Positions 1 through 5,211 of a stretch of 9,062 nt of DNA are shown here, piece by piece. The stretch lies in contig CATZYB010000106.1 in assembly GCA_958426095.1 (NCBI GenBank), forward strand, positions 1 to 9,062, in the 5' to 3' direction. Both the position numbers and the translations under genes were made by a program. This DNA is from an uncultured Lachnospiraceae bacterium (GTDB lineage: Bacteria > Bacillota > Clostridia > Lachnospirales > Lachnospiraceae). Below the pieces are notes generated by a model. That model saw only the letters and a list, made by a program, of their open reading frames with translations. It had not been told where the DNA came from and did no database searches. Within the stretch, counting starts at the first letter, position 1, and each line of letters opens with the position of its first letter.

Positions 1-74
1 TTCACCCAATCTTATCATAGAAGAATCTTATTTACAGACTTTTCTTCACAGCCTCTAAGATCAAATAAAAAAAA

Positions 75-109
75 ACGGACGATTGGCAAATGATATGCCT
101 CTTGTCCGT
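75..109 (-). terminator. Rho-independent terminator downstream of trxB
   Basis: ACGGAC (75-80) pairs with GTCCGT (104-109), and an inner GGCA/TGCC pair extends the hairpin. Read on the minus strand, the hairpin is followed by a run of U (plus-strand A run 66-75), so it ends trxB transcription about 45 bases after its stop codon. The plus strand also carries CTTTTT after the stem, so it may work in both directions. To its left (1-58) the plus strand has an 18-codon open stretch ending in TAA at 56-58. This could be the tail of a convergent gene, but nothing in it is recognisable. Confidence 0.8.
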
Positions 110-154
110 CTTTTTAATTTACACCAAAACATCTTTGTTCCGGTTCTCTTTCAT

Positions 155-1066
155 TTATTCATTCCGGTTAATATATTCGCATGCGGCCAGGCCAGCCACA
201 GCGCCATCGGCCGCCGCCGTTGTCAACTGACGTATGGTCTTTGTCCGGCAGTCCCCTGCCGCAAAAACACCGTCGTTTGTTGTCTTACAATCTTCCTGAG
301 CCCGAATATAGCCGCCCTCATCCAATTCAACCAGAGATTCGAAAGACTTGTTATCCGGCATCTGCCCAATGGCTACAAAAAGGCCGGCCACGGAAATCTC
401 CCGGCTTTCCCCGGTCTTTGTATCCTTTACACGGATCCCCCGGACACTTCCGTCACCGATGATGTCCGTCACCACCGCATTCAAAACGAATTCGACATTT
501 TCTTTTTTGCGGAGACTTTCCACAAGCCACTGCTCACCCCGGAATTCATCCCGTCGATGGATCAGATAAACCTTTTCACAGTAAGCGCTTAAAAACTCCG
601 CATCCTCAAGGGCCGTGCTTCCGCCGCCAACCACTGCTGTTACCTGTCCACGGAAGAAAGCCCCGTCGCAGGTCGCACAGTAGGACACTCCGGCGCCAAC
701 GAAGGACTCTTCATTCTCCACGCCTAAAGGACGATTTCTGGCCCCTGTGGCCAAAACAACGGAATGACATGGGATTTCCCGTTCCGCCGTATATACCACA
801 AAATCTTTGCCCTCTTTTTCTATCTTTGTAACTGCTTCAAATTCAATCTCTGCCCCAAGATTCTGCGCCTGTTCATACAGACCCGTGGCAAATTCAAAGC
901 CGGAAATCTTCGCGATCCCCGGATAATTCTCAACCTCCGGCGAATTGATGATCTGTCCGCCATAATTTTCTCCTTCAAGTACAAGCACCGTTTTTCCGGC
1001 ACGCACACCGTAAATGGCTGCAGAAAGTCCGGCCGTGCCCGCACCGACAATAATTATATCATACAT
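155..1066 (-). CDS. trxB: Thioredoxin reductase (NADPH)
   Basis: Flavoprotein that passes electrons from NADPH through FAD and a redox disulfide to thioredoxin in the cytoplasm. The 303-residue product has the usual length. An N-terminal FAD-binding Rossmann motif GAGTAG lies at residues 8-13. The redox-active CATC is at 130-133 (C130, C133). The NADPH motif GGGSTA (147-152) and HRRDEFR (170-176) are both present, which argues for the NADPH-dependent enzyme over ferredoxin-dependent relatives that lack them. The second FAD motif GVFAAGDC with the following RQLTTAAADG lies at 266-288. The start is the ATG at 1066 because a GGAGGTGA ribosome binding site (1072-1079) sits just upstream; an in-frame start at 1132 would add 22 unrelated residues. 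The gene is divergent from the desulfhydrase gene, with about 140 bases between the starts, and is followed by its own terminator. Confidence 0.96.
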   Translation of the reverse strand: MYDIIIVGAGTAGLSAAIYGVRAGKTVLVLEGENYGGQIINSPEVENYPGIAKISGFEFATGLYEQAQNLGAEIEFEAVTKIEKEGKDFVVYTAEREIPCHSVVLATGARNRPLGVENEESFVGAGVSYCATCDGAFFRGQVTAVVGGGSTALEDAEFLSAYCEKVYLIHRRDEFRGEQWLVESLRKKENVEFVLNAVVTDIIGDGSVRGIRVKDTKTGESREISVAGLFVAIGQMPDNKSFESLVELDEGGYIRAQEDCKTTNDGVFAAGDCRTKTIRQLTTAAADGAVAGLAACEYINRNE

Positions 1067-1131
1067 AAGAATCACCTCCACATAAGTGTAACACAAATCT
1101 GGATTTCTTAAAAGTCCTGCACTAAAAACCA

Positions 1132-1160
1132 TTGACTTTTCACAAATTTAGCCATACACT
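1132..1160 (+). promoter_or_regulatory. Sigma-A-type promoter for the desulfhydrase-family gene
   Basis: TTGACT (1132-1137) and TACACT (1155-1160) are separated by 17 bases, the optimal spacing. Transcription would start near 1167, giving a leader of about 40 bases before the ATG at 1207. The assignment is by consensus match only. No equally good promoter for the divergent trxB was found in this gap. Confidence 0.6.
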
Positions 1161-1206
1161 AAATTGAAATGACAATGAATATGCTTTATGAAAGGACGTG
1201 ACAGCC

Positions 1207-2194
1207 ATGTTTGGTTATCCAAAACAATCCTGCCTGCATCTTCCGACGCCAGTCAATTATCTGTCCAACTTGTCGGAACGTCTTGGCATTGAACTTTATA
1301 TGAAGCGGGATGATCTGACAGAATTCGGTGTCGGCGGAAACAAATTGCGAAAACTGGAATATCTTATTTATGATGCGAAAGAAAAAGGAGCAACGATGCT
1401 GATCACCGTTGGCGGAGCCCAGACCAATCATGGCCGCCTCACCGCAGCCGTGGCCGCAAAGAATCAAATGAAATGTGCCATTGTCGCTATGGATGACTAT
1501 CCGGGACTTCTCTCCGCCAATATGCTCCTTGACCGTATTTTTGGCGCTTATGTATTTTTACATAAACCTAACGCCATTAATGGATGTCGTTGAACGGATC
1601 GCTGAAAAATTTGAATCTCAGGGAGAACGCTGCTATTTTATCCCTATGGGCGGCTCCAATGAAATCGGCGCTCTTGGCTATTATGAATGTGCCCAGGAGA
1701 TTAAAAATGAATTTAAATCCGGCCATGTCGTCGTACCTCTTGGCAGCATGGGCACTTATATGGGCCTTTTCTGCGGCCTCCACGACTCAGATCTGACCCT
1801 CACAGGTGTACAGATCATGCCCTATGAAGAAAATATTTTTAAATATGCCGCAGACTATTTTCAAAAAATAAAAAAGGCCTGGAATCTGGACTTTAATGTT
1901 TCTGAAGATGATTTTGACATTGCCACCGACTATCTTTATGGCGGATATAATGTTCCTTCGGAGACTGTGCGGGAGGCCATTTATGATATGGCCCGCTCTG
2001 AGGCTATTGTTCTGGATCCATGTTATACCGGAAAGACTTATGCAGCTCTTCGGGATATGATCGAACAGGAAAAAATCCAAAAAGGAGAAACAGTTATCTT
2101 CATTCACACCGGCGGGCTTCCGGGTGTCTATACCCCATCCCACCAGAAAGCATTTGAAAACGAATTGATGGATGGCGTGACTATTCTGCCTTAA
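1207..2194 (+). pseudogene. D-cysteine desulfhydrase / ACC deaminase-family PLP enzyme, frameshifted
   Basis: Members of this fold-type II PLP family break down D-cysteine (to pyruvate, sulfide and ammonia) or related amino acids. The first part (1207-1593) carries the PLP lysine in GGNKLRKLE (K46) and the AQTNHGRLTAAVAAK segment. It then runs into TGA at 1591-1593. Homology resumes one frame over from about 1574 (PLMDVVERIAEKF) and continues to TAA at 2192-2194, with PMGGSNEIGALGY, the phosphate-loop region GSMGTYMG, GYNVP, LDPCYTGKT and FIHTGG. The junction needs one extra base, or two missing ones, between about 1555 and 1574; a T5 run lies at 1555-1559. Joined, the product is about 328 residues, equal to E. 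coli DcyD. I chose ATG 1207 because AAAGGA (1191-1196) is well spaced for it and too close to GTG 1198. The rest is intact, so this is either a recent mutation or a sequence error. The substrate is uncertain. Confidence 0.85.
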
Positions 2195-2206
2195 TACCAT
2201 AAAAAT

Positions 2207-2248
2207 AAAAGAAAGTATTTTCTCCCCTCCCAGAAAAATACTTTCTTT
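2207..2248. terminator. Bidirectional Rho-independent terminator
   Basis: A perfect 15-base inverted repeat (arms 2207-2221 and 2234-2248) with a 12-base C-rich loop contains GAAAGTATTTT and its complement. A-rich sequence lies on the left and T-rich on the right, so it can stop transcription from both sides. It follows the stop of the desulfhydrase-family gene (2194) and lies just beyond the stop of the convergent Spo0A-like gene (2255). Confidence 0.9.
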
Positions 2249-2254
2249 TTTATA

Positions 2255-2626
2255 TTAACGCTCAGATAACAAATAACCTGACAATATGTCAATGAATTCG
2301 CTGGCTGTTGGTTTTCGATACAATGGAACTCCTGCCATAGCTTCCAACGTCTCAACATACTCACTGTCCCAGCAGCATTTTACTACAGTTCGTATATCCC
2401 GCTCGACACAATTAATCGTTGTATCATGCCTTCTTGCGATTTCCGGATATAGAGATTTTGAAATATATAACAACATTGATGGGTCATTCATCACGAGATG
2501 AACCGCATCTGCGACATAGTAGTATCCTTTGTATGTCCGCCGTATGCCTAATGTCTTTAAAACATCATGTATACGACCCAATTTCCACCTCCCACGCTGA
2601 CCGTTTAATGATAACATAGGGGTCAT
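2255..2626 (-). CDS. Stand-alone Spo0A C-terminal-domain (DNA-binding) protein
   Basis: Spo0A is the master regulator of sporulation in Firmicutes, with an N-terminal phosphoacceptor receiver domain and a C-terminal DNA-binding domain. This 123-residue protein matches only the C-terminal domain over nearly its whole length. Family-like segments include KGYYYVADAV (33-42), the SLYPEIARRHDTT stretch (58-70), the recognition-helix region CVERDIR (73-79) and KPTASEFI (105-112). The VER..R pattern that includes the DNA-contacting helix in Spo0A is kept. No receiver domain lies upstream: the start at 2626 has an AGGA site 9 bases before it, and the upstream sequence is non-coding. It would therefore bind DNA without phosphorylation control, or act with a partner. 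Its targets are unknown. It is convergent with the desulfhydrase gene and divergent from the Uma2 gene. The domain call is from recognition of the family pattern. Confidence 0.85.
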   Translation of the reverse strand: MTPMLSLNGQRGRWKLGRIHDVLKTLGIRRTYKGYYYVADAVHLVMNDPSMLLYISKSLYPEIARRHDTTINCVERDIRTVVKCCWDSEYVETLEAMAGVPLYRKPTASEFIDILSGYLLSER

Positions 2627-2642
2627 TTTTTGTCATCCTATG
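2615..2642 (-). repeat. Inverted repeat spanning RBS and start of the Spo0A-like gene
   Basis: CATAGG (2615-2620) and CCTATG (2637-2642) form a 6-bp inverted repeat with a 16-base spacer. In the minus-strand mRNA the upstream arm includes the AGG of the ribosome binding site and the downstream arm lies inside codons 3-4. Folding would cover the start region; at 6 bp it could also be chance. Confidence 0.35.
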
Positions 2643-2670
2643 TTTCAAAAAGAAGACATAGCTGACAGCC

Positions 2671-2677
2671 TTCGACA
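2671..2677 (-). promoter_or_regulatory. Spo0A-box-like heptamer upstream of the Spo0A-like gene
   Basis: On the minus strand this reads TGTCGAA, a full match to the Spo0A binding core TGNCGAA. It lies 45-51 bases upstream of the start codon of the Spo0A-like gene, a location suited to autoregulation. About one chance copy is expected in a window of this size, and two more occur inside coding sequence (in trxB near 490, in alsK near 6321). Functional status is therefore only suggestive. Confidence 0.3.
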
Positions 2678-2761
2678 TCTGCCAACATCATATCGATTTT
2701 ACTTTTCTCTTTTTATAAGAAATTAAATGACAGCCTGGTTGAAATCCAAAGAATTTTTTGT

Positions 2762-2790
2762 TTGCAGCAAAGTGAAAACCATTGTATAAA
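2762..2790 (+). promoter_or_regulatory. Sigma-A-type promoter for the Uma2-family gene
   Basis: TTGCAG (2762-2767), a 17-base spacer and TATAAA (2785-2790) lie about 45 bases upstream of the ATG at 2835. The rest of the 2627-2834 gap holds the divergent regulatory region of the Spo0A-like gene and no further gene. Confidence 0.6.
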
Positions 2791-2834
2791 GCTTTTATTT
2801 GCGGTAAAATAAATAACAGAAGAAAGGATGTGAT

Positions 2835-3380
2835 ATGATGCCATTACTGCAGGAAAAAACCTATACTTCAGATGATTATTGGAATCTGCCGGAAGGACAG
2901 CGGGCTGAATTGATTAAAGGCCGTTTTTATGATATGGCTCCGCCGAGCTATATTCATCAGAAAATACTCTTTGCCTTATCGCGGAAAATTGCCGATTATA
3001 TCGATTCAAATCATGGCTCCTGTGAAGTCATCCCAGCTCCGTTTGCTGTCAATCTCCATGCAAATGATAAAACTTACGTTGAACCGGACATCAGCGTTAT
3101 ATGTGATAAAAGCAAGCTTACCGACCGCGGCTGTAAAGGCGCTCCGGACTTTATTATCGAAGTCGTATCCCCATCCAGCCGAAAAATGGATTATAATATC
3201 AAAAACGGTGAATACGCCGAGGCCGGCGTCCGGGAATACTGGATTGTAGATACAGAAAAGGAGCGCACAACCGTTTACCGTTATGAGGAGGATGCAGCTC
3301 CGATGATCATCCCGTTTGACCAAACGATTTCCGTCGGCATTTACAGTAATTTGCAGATAAATATTTCCGAATTGCTGTAA
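2835..3380 (+). CDS. Uma2-family (DUF820) putative PD-(D/E)XK nuclease
   Basis: Uma2/DUF820 proteins have a restriction-endonuclease-like fold; most have no tested function. The 181-residue length is typical. Visible signature elements are AELIKGR with E25, an HQ pair at 41-42, VEPDISVI with D85, DFIIEVVSPSS with E109, and K123 within the DYNIK stretch, ending in GVREYWIVD (131-139). These acidic residues and lysine fit the PD-(D/E)XK catalytic layout, so the protein is probably not degenerate. An AAAGGA site (2822-2827) is 7 bases before ATG 2835; the adjacent ATG 2838 is an equal alternative. It is monocistronic, with a promoter at 2762-2790 and a tRNA gene downstream. No partner toxin, methylase or transposase lies beside it, so the context gives no specific role. 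Confidence 0.88.
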   Translation: MMPLLQEKTYTSDDYWNLPEGQRAELIKGRFYDMAPPSYIHQKILFALSRKIADYIDSNHGSCEVIPAPFAVNLHANDKTYVEPDISVICDKSKLTDRGCKGAPDFIIEVVSPSSRKMDYNIKNGEYAEAGVREYWIVDTEKERTTVYRYEEDAAPMIIPFDQTISVGIYSNLQINISELL

Positions 3381-3387
3381 AATGTAT

Positions 3388-3416
3388 TTGAAAAACTTTA
3401 CAATATGTAGTATAAT
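3388..3416 (+). promoter_or_regulatory. Strong promoter of the tRNA-Ser gene
   Basis: TTGAAA (3388-3393) and a perfect TATAAT (3411-3416) are separated by 17 bases, only 39 bases before the tRNA 5' end. The predicted start, near 3423, falls inside the left arm of the inverted repeat at 3416-3452. This is the best promoter match in the window, as expected for a stable RNA gene. Confidence 0.8.
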
Positions 3417-3452
3417 AACAAAGGTTCTGGTGAATATACAGAACCTTTGTTA
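3416..3452 (+). repeat. Perfect 14-bp inverted repeat between promoter and tRNA-Ser
   Basis: Arms 3416-3429 and 3439-3452 (core AACAAAGGTTCTG) are fully complementary around a 9-base loop. The left arm begins at the last base of the -10 box. The right arm ends three bases before the tRNA, and the bases after GGTTCTG/CAGAACC are TTTGTT. It could be a terminator or attenuator for Uma2 readthrough, a 5' leader hairpin of the pre-tRNA, or an operator. The sequence does not decide between these. Confidence 0.75.
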
Positions 3453-3455
3453 AAT

Positions 3456-3545
3456 GGAGACGTACCGAAGAGGCCATAACGGGACTGACTCGAAATCAGT
3501 TTGTCGGATTTACCCGGCACATGGGTTCGAATCCCATCGTCTCCG
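3456..3545 (+). tRNA. tRNA-Ser (anticodon CGA)
   Basis: A 90-base class II tRNA decoding UCG. The acceptor stem GGAGACG (3456-3462) pairs with CGTCTCC (3538-3544), with discriminator G at 3545 as usual for serine. The D stem is CCG/CGG (3465-3467, 3480-3482). The anticodon stem ACTGA/TCAGT encloses the loop CTCGAAA with anticodon CGA at 3491-3493. A long variable arm GTCGG/CCGGC (3503-3507, 3514-3518) is the serine hallmark. The T arm is ATGGG-TTCGAAT-CCCAT (3521-3537). CCA is not encoded, so it must be added after transcription. The gene has its own promoter and terminator. Confidence 0.97.
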
Positions 3546-3578
3546 CGAAATTTTATGGAGCAGGTTTTCCTGTTTCTG

Positions 3579-3617
3579 AAAAAGCTGCACATGAATACAT
3601 TTCATGTGCAGCTTTTT
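3579..3617. terminator. Strong bidirectional terminator between tRNA-Ser and the ROK gene
   Basis: A 17-base perfect inverted repeat (3579-3595 and 3601-3617) with a 5-base loop carries the GC-containing core GCTGCACATGAA and ends in a T6 run at 3613-3618. Complementary A residues lie on the other side. It can end the tRNA transcript from the left and the rpiB-ROK transcript (stop at 3633) from the right. A small CAGG-TTTT-CCTG hairpin at 3561-3572 lies between the tRNA and this element. Confidence 0.92.
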
Positions 3618-3632
3618 TATTCAGATCAAGCA

Positions 3633-4604
3633 TTATGAAATTTCCACATAACCGCCCGAAGCAATAAGCAGGGCGCCTACAAGTACCGCATCATCCAGCA
3701 ATTCACTCTGTAAAATCTGATAACGTCCTTTATTGGCAATAAAGGCCAGGTCATCCGTAAACTGCCGAATCCGGTCAAACAATATATCACCCATATTTGC
3801 AACGCCGCCGCCAATGACCACGGTGTCCACGCCCTGGGCCGCAAGAATATTGACGAGAGAAATCGAAAAACTCTCAGCGATCTTATCCAGTTCCAGACAG
3901 GCAAACATATCTCCGGCCCTTACAGCCTCCGCCAGATCAACACAAGTAATCTGGCTCATATCACCGTCGTGGCACTTGGAAAGGGAAGAAATTTTCGGTA
4001 TATACCCCTCGCCCCGCAAACGTTTTTCAATACTCCGGCCAGAACAGATCAACTCGGTCCGGGTATACCCTCCCGGAAGGAGCGAACGCCAGTCCGGCAC
4101 AAGCATATTTCCCAGATAAGATGCTCCGAAGCCGCTGCCGTCATAGTATTTTCGGTGAATATACAGTCCGCCGCCGATGCCTGTTCCGATATTTGTATAG
4201 AAAAAATTCTCCGAATTCCGTCCGGCTCCCTTATAAAGCTCGGCAAAACCGCCGGTCACCGTATCATTGACCACCATAGCCGGAAGTTCAAATTTCTTTT
4301 CAAACCACTGCTTCAATTCAAAATCTTTCCATCCCGGCACTTGAAGGGAAGATAAAACCCGTCCGGTCGCCGTCTCCAGCGGCCCGCCAAAGCCAACACC
4401 AATCCCTGCAATATGGCCCGCATAAGGCTCCATTGCCAGATACTCCCGTATGTTTTCCGAGAGCCATTCCAGAATATCCTCTGCACCTCTGCGGTAAACA
4501 AGTTTTACCTGCCGACTGTCCAAAATCGTTCCATCTGAAAGCCCCACTGCAAGCTGCTGCTTGGTTCCTCCGATTTCTACGCCGATATAGTACTTTTTAT
4601 TCAT
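3633..4604 (-). CDS. Atypical ROK-family protein, putative sugar kinase
   Basis: ROK proteins are cytoplasmic sugar kinases or sugar-responsive repressors. This 323-residue protein lacks an N-terminal helix-turn-helix, so it belongs on the kinase side. It has the ATP-phosphate motif EIGGTK (10-15), a catalytic-position Asp in VVNDTVTGGFAE (D114), the GTGIGGG loop (140-146) and VVIGGGVANM (262-271). The ExGH sugar-contact motif is replaced by YLGN (163-166). The following CxCGxxGC zinc cluster is absent and the segment reads NMLVPDWRSLLPGG. Its substrate, and even its kinase activity, are therefore uncertain. I chose ATG 4604, which overlaps the rpiB stop by 8 bases (ATGAATAA) and suggests translational coupling; GTG 4616 is an alternative with no better ribosome binding site. 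It is the last gene of the rpiB unit and likely acts on a sugar linked to that pathway. Confidence 0.85.
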   Translation of the reverse strand: MNKKYYIGVEIGGTKQQLAVGLSDGTILDSRQVKLVYRRGAEDILEWLSENIREYLAMEPYAGHIAGIGVGFGGPLETATGRVLSSLQVPGWKDFELKQWFEKKFELPAMVVNDTVTGGFAELYKGAGRNSENFFYTNIGTGIGGGLYIHRKYYDGSGFGASYLGNMLVPDWRSLLPGGYTRTELICSGRSIEKRLRGEGYIPKISSLSKCHDGDMSQITCVDLAEAVRAGDMFACLELDKIAESFSISLVNILAAQGVDTVVIGGGVANMGDILFDRIRQFTDDLAFIANKGRYQILQSELLDDAVLVGALLIASGGYVEIS

Positions 4605-5061
4605 GCCACTGTGCACCGTACTTCTTTTCGATATCGGAAATCATATCCACACGAACCGCATGGCGTCCGCCCTGGAATTCGGCTCCAAAAAATTCATCCA
4701 CGATCATCTTCGCCAGTTCCGGACCTACGACACGGGCGCCCATAGCAATAATATTGGCATTATTATGTTCTACGGTCAATTTGGCCGAATATGGCTCACT
4801 GCATACGGCTGCACGGATACCCGGCACTTTGTTTGCCGCCAGAGAAATACCGATACCTGTTCCGCAGATCAGCACGCCTTTTTCAACTTCACCACGCATA
4901 ATAGCTTCTGCAACTTTTAAGCCCGGTTCCGGATAATTTACTTTGACATTTGGATCATAAGCGCCATAATCGACACATTCATAACCTTTTTCTTTTAAAT
5001 GCTCCATCAATGTCTGTTTTAATTCAACGGCCACATGGTCACAACCAAATCCTACTTTCAT
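4597..5061 (-). CDS. rpiB: RpiB-type sugar-phosphate isomerase (ribose-5-P / allose-6-P isomerase)
   Basis: RpiB enzymes interconvert ribose 5-phosphate and ribulose 5-phosphate; E. coli RpiB also converts allose 6-phosphate to allulose 6-phosphate. The latter is the step this locus needs between AlsK and AlsE. The 154-residue product has the usual length. It starts with the substrate-binding GCDHVAVELK (5-14), has the catalytic-cysteine motif GVLICGTGIGIS, and then the SEPYSAKLTVEHNNANIIAMGARVVG region with the family's His-Asn-Asn segment. ATG 5061 is chosen because GGAGG (5070-5074) lies 8 bases upstream; a start at 5106 would lie upstream of it. The gene has its own promoter (5091-5119) beyond the terminator that follows alsB, and its stop overlaps the ROK start. 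Allose-6-phosphate isomerase is the likely role from context; a LacAB-type activity is less likely. Confidence 0.93.
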   Translation of the reverse strand: MKVGFGCDHVAVELKQTLMEHLKEKGYECVDYGAYDPNVKVNYPEPGLKVAEAIMRGEVEKGVLICGTGIGISLAANKVPGIRAAVCSEPYSAKLTVEHNNANIIAMGARVVGPELAKMIVDEFFGAEFQGGRHAVRVDMISDIEKKYGAQWHE

Positions 5062-5090
5062 ATCTGATACCTCCAATAAATTTAAATCTA

Positions 5091-5119
5091 AGTATAGCAC
5101 ACTCAAAAAAAGCCTTCAA
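5091..5119 (-). promoter_or_regulatory. Extended -10 promoter for rpiB-ROK
   Basis: On the minus strand TTGAAG (5114-5119), a 17-base spacer and TATACT (5091-5096) occur, with TGC directly before the -10 box (extended -10). Transcription would start near 5084 and leave a leader of about 23 bases carrying the GGAGG site. This makes rpiB-ROK a separately transcribed unit downstream of the alsB terminator. Confidence 0.78.
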
Positions 5120-5137
5120 GAAGAACGGAAATAAATA

Positions 5138-5153
5138 TCCGACATATGTCTGA
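5138..5153. promoter_or_regulatory. Palindrome upstream of the rpiB promoter
   Basis: GACATATGTC (5141-5150) is a perfect 10-bp palindrome, extended to TCcGACATATGTCtGA with one mismatched pair. It lies 19 bases upstream of the -35 box of rpiB, between that promoter and the alsB terminator. This is a position used by activators or upstream repressor sites. No regulator family can be assigned. Confidence 0.35.
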
Positions 5154-5161
5154 ATAAAAAA

Positions 5162-5185
5162 AGGGGCCGAAAAACCTCGACCCCT
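5162..5185 (-). terminator. Rho-independent terminator after alsB
   Basis: On the minus strand AGGGGTCG (5178-5185) pairs with CGGCCCCT (5162-5169), including one G-U pair, around an 8-base loop. It is followed by a run of seven U (plus-strand A run 5156-5162). It lies 27 bases after the alsB stop codon and separates the transport/kinase operon from rpiB-ROK, possibly with some readthrough. Confidence 0.85.
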
Positions 5186-5211
5186 CATTCGCAACCCTAA
5201 AATCTGCCTGA

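Noticed and set aside
1..58. Possible tail of a plus-strand gene ending in TAA at 56-58
   Set aside because: Only 18 codons are visible and nothing in them is recognisable. The bidirectional terminator after it is compatible but not proof.
83..592. 169-residue plus-strand open frame opposite trxB
   Set aside because: It is antisense to the clear trxB reading frame, has no domain-like sequence and overlaps the terminator hairpin at its start.
3456..3545. tRNA-Ser 3' end as an integration site for a mobile element
   Set aside because: No integrase, no direct repeat of the tRNA 3' end and no foreign-looking gene block are seen in the window.
3398..3592. 64-residue minus-strand open frame containing GDDGIRTH
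   Set aside because: It lies across the tRNA-Ser gene on the opposite strand. This peptide string is a well-known artefact of translating tRNA-Ser complements, and no ribosome binding site is seen.
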